64,000 nt of DNA, from the NCBI GenBank assembly GCA_023935145.1, contig CM043699.1, positions 69,391,138 to 69,455,137 on the forward strand. The letters are read 5' to 3'. The position numbers and the translations under genes were made by a program. Origin of the DNA: Bretschneidera sinensis. Lineage: Eukaryota > Streptophyta > Magnoliopsida > Brassicales > Akaniaceae. The notes below the pieces were generated by a model. It had not been told where the DNA came from and searched no databases. It saw nothing but the letters and a program-made list of their open reading frames with translations. Shown here piece by piece: positions 63,575-64,000 of the stretch (positions are counted from its first letter, which is position 1; the number at the start of each line of letters is the position of its first letter).

Positions 63575-63907
63575 AAAACATACCTGCGTGGTGTGGTCAA
63601 GGTTGATAGACCGGATCCATAAGTGGAATGTCTTTTACTTCTGGACCTTGCCTATCAATTAATACTTTAAGGTGTTAACCATTTACTTTAAAGATCTGAC
63701 CATCCTTAGGGTCCTCTATTTCTACCACCCCATTTGCAAAAACATTCTTCACTACAAAAGGGCCGGTCCACCTAGACCGAAGTTTTCCTAGGCGCTTATG
63801 GAGTCTAGAATCATATAAGAACACTCGATCATTAGGCTTAAACATTTTTCTCAAAATATTTTTATCATGAAACGCTTTCATTTTACCTTTATAGATTCTA
63901 GAGTTCT
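63575..63907 (-). pseudogene. pol: Integrase C-terminal fragment of element K
   Basis: The minus strand encodes NSRIYKGKMKAFHDKNILRK, then FKPNDRVFLYDSRLHKRLGKLRSRWTGPF and VVKNVFANGVVEIEDPKDG, the GPF-type integrase C-terminal domain, close to that of B at 29300-29560. The frame is open in this window up to the LTR L insertion at 63908, which removes the catalytic part. Confidence 0.88.
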
Positions 63908-64000
63908 TGATGAGAGTCATAAAATACATCTTAACAATACTTAACCATTATCATTTTAGGGTTGATCTAGGTTTTAATTGCACTTTTATACGTTAACAAC
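63908..64000 (+). mobile_element. Element L: start of a family-2 (B/J type) LTR
   Basis: TGATGAGAGTCATAAAATAC through the window end matches the J 3' LTR start at 54748, including the ttttagggttgatct segment that is missing from the J 5' LTR. It lies in plus orientation within the integrase of K. The rest is outside the window. Confidence 0.82.

Larger units (their letters stand above)
49201..63907 (-). mobile_element. Element K: 3' part of a family-1 Athila element, interrupted by I
   Basis: Minus-oriented. Partial 3' LTR in two pieces (about 49215-49508 and 61680-62221), 3' noncoding region 62222-63560 and integrase C-terminus 63575-63907, then cut by LTR L. The host sequence joins cleanly across copia element I (gccttcacatg | ccttcaaaac, as in the intact G LTR at 46210-46230). 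It links family-1 LTRs with an integrase gene and has no ORF3 between integrase and the hairpin. Confidence 0.82.

Overview
This window reads as plant nuclear heterochromatin, probably from a dicot (species not determinable from sequence). It is AT-rich and almost every recognisable base belongs to LTR retrotransposons nested in one another. I see no host protein gene, tRNA or rRNA gene, and no CRISPR array. Primer-binding sites match plant tRNA-Asp and initiator tRNA-Met types, and polyproteins belong to the plant Ty3/gypsy lineages Tat, Tekay and Athila and to Ty1/copia (Tork-like).

Layout. (1) 1-1356: minus-strand LTR fragment related to the LTRs of element A, inserted in the integrase of element E. 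(2) 1357-20972: element E, an old decayed Tat-type Ty3/gypsy element on the minus strand. It hosts two Athila-type elements: C (3917-11218, minus, TSD ATTCT) and D (11484-18710, plus, TSD GTTAA). (3) 20973-21322: unassigned spacer. (4) 21323-41938: element A, a decayed Tekay-type chromovirus on the plus strand. Its gag is split by element B (24436-36106, minus, TSD TGGAG), a full-structure Athila-lineage element with gag, pro, RT, RNase H, integrase and an env-position third ORF. (5) 41944-43338: unassigned spacer. (6) 43339-45334: 5' end of element F (Athila-type LTR, primer site, gag start), cut by element G (45335 to about 48343, minus), which is fused to a fragment H of another Athila LTR. 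(7) About 49200-63907: 3' end of element K (minus; 3' LTR, 3' noncoding region, integrase C-terminus). Its LTR is split by copia element I (49509-61674), whose own 5' LTR is split by element J (49897-56082, TSD CCTAG). A further LTR, L, starts at 63908 inside the integrase of K and runs off the window.

Two Athila families are intermixed. Family 1 (C, D, G, K) has LTRs beginning TGAT(G/T)AG and ending near ACAACA. C and D stop inside RT at the same point, so they are non-autonomous gag(-pro) elements, and K, which still has integrase sequence, is the best candidate for the autonomous partner type. Family 2 (B, J, L) has LTRs of the TGATGAG...TAATCA type. B carries all pol domains, J only gag. 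Every member in which this region survives has a long 3' noncoding region, and in both families it opens with a small hairpin (CATTG-N4-CAATG core) followed by a polypurine motif resembling the true PPT. That shared hairpin plus polypurine module, the large fold-back duplications in D and G, the palindromic CGATCG repeats in the C promoter region, and the promoter-like segment ahead of the env-position ORF of B are the observations I consider most worth following.
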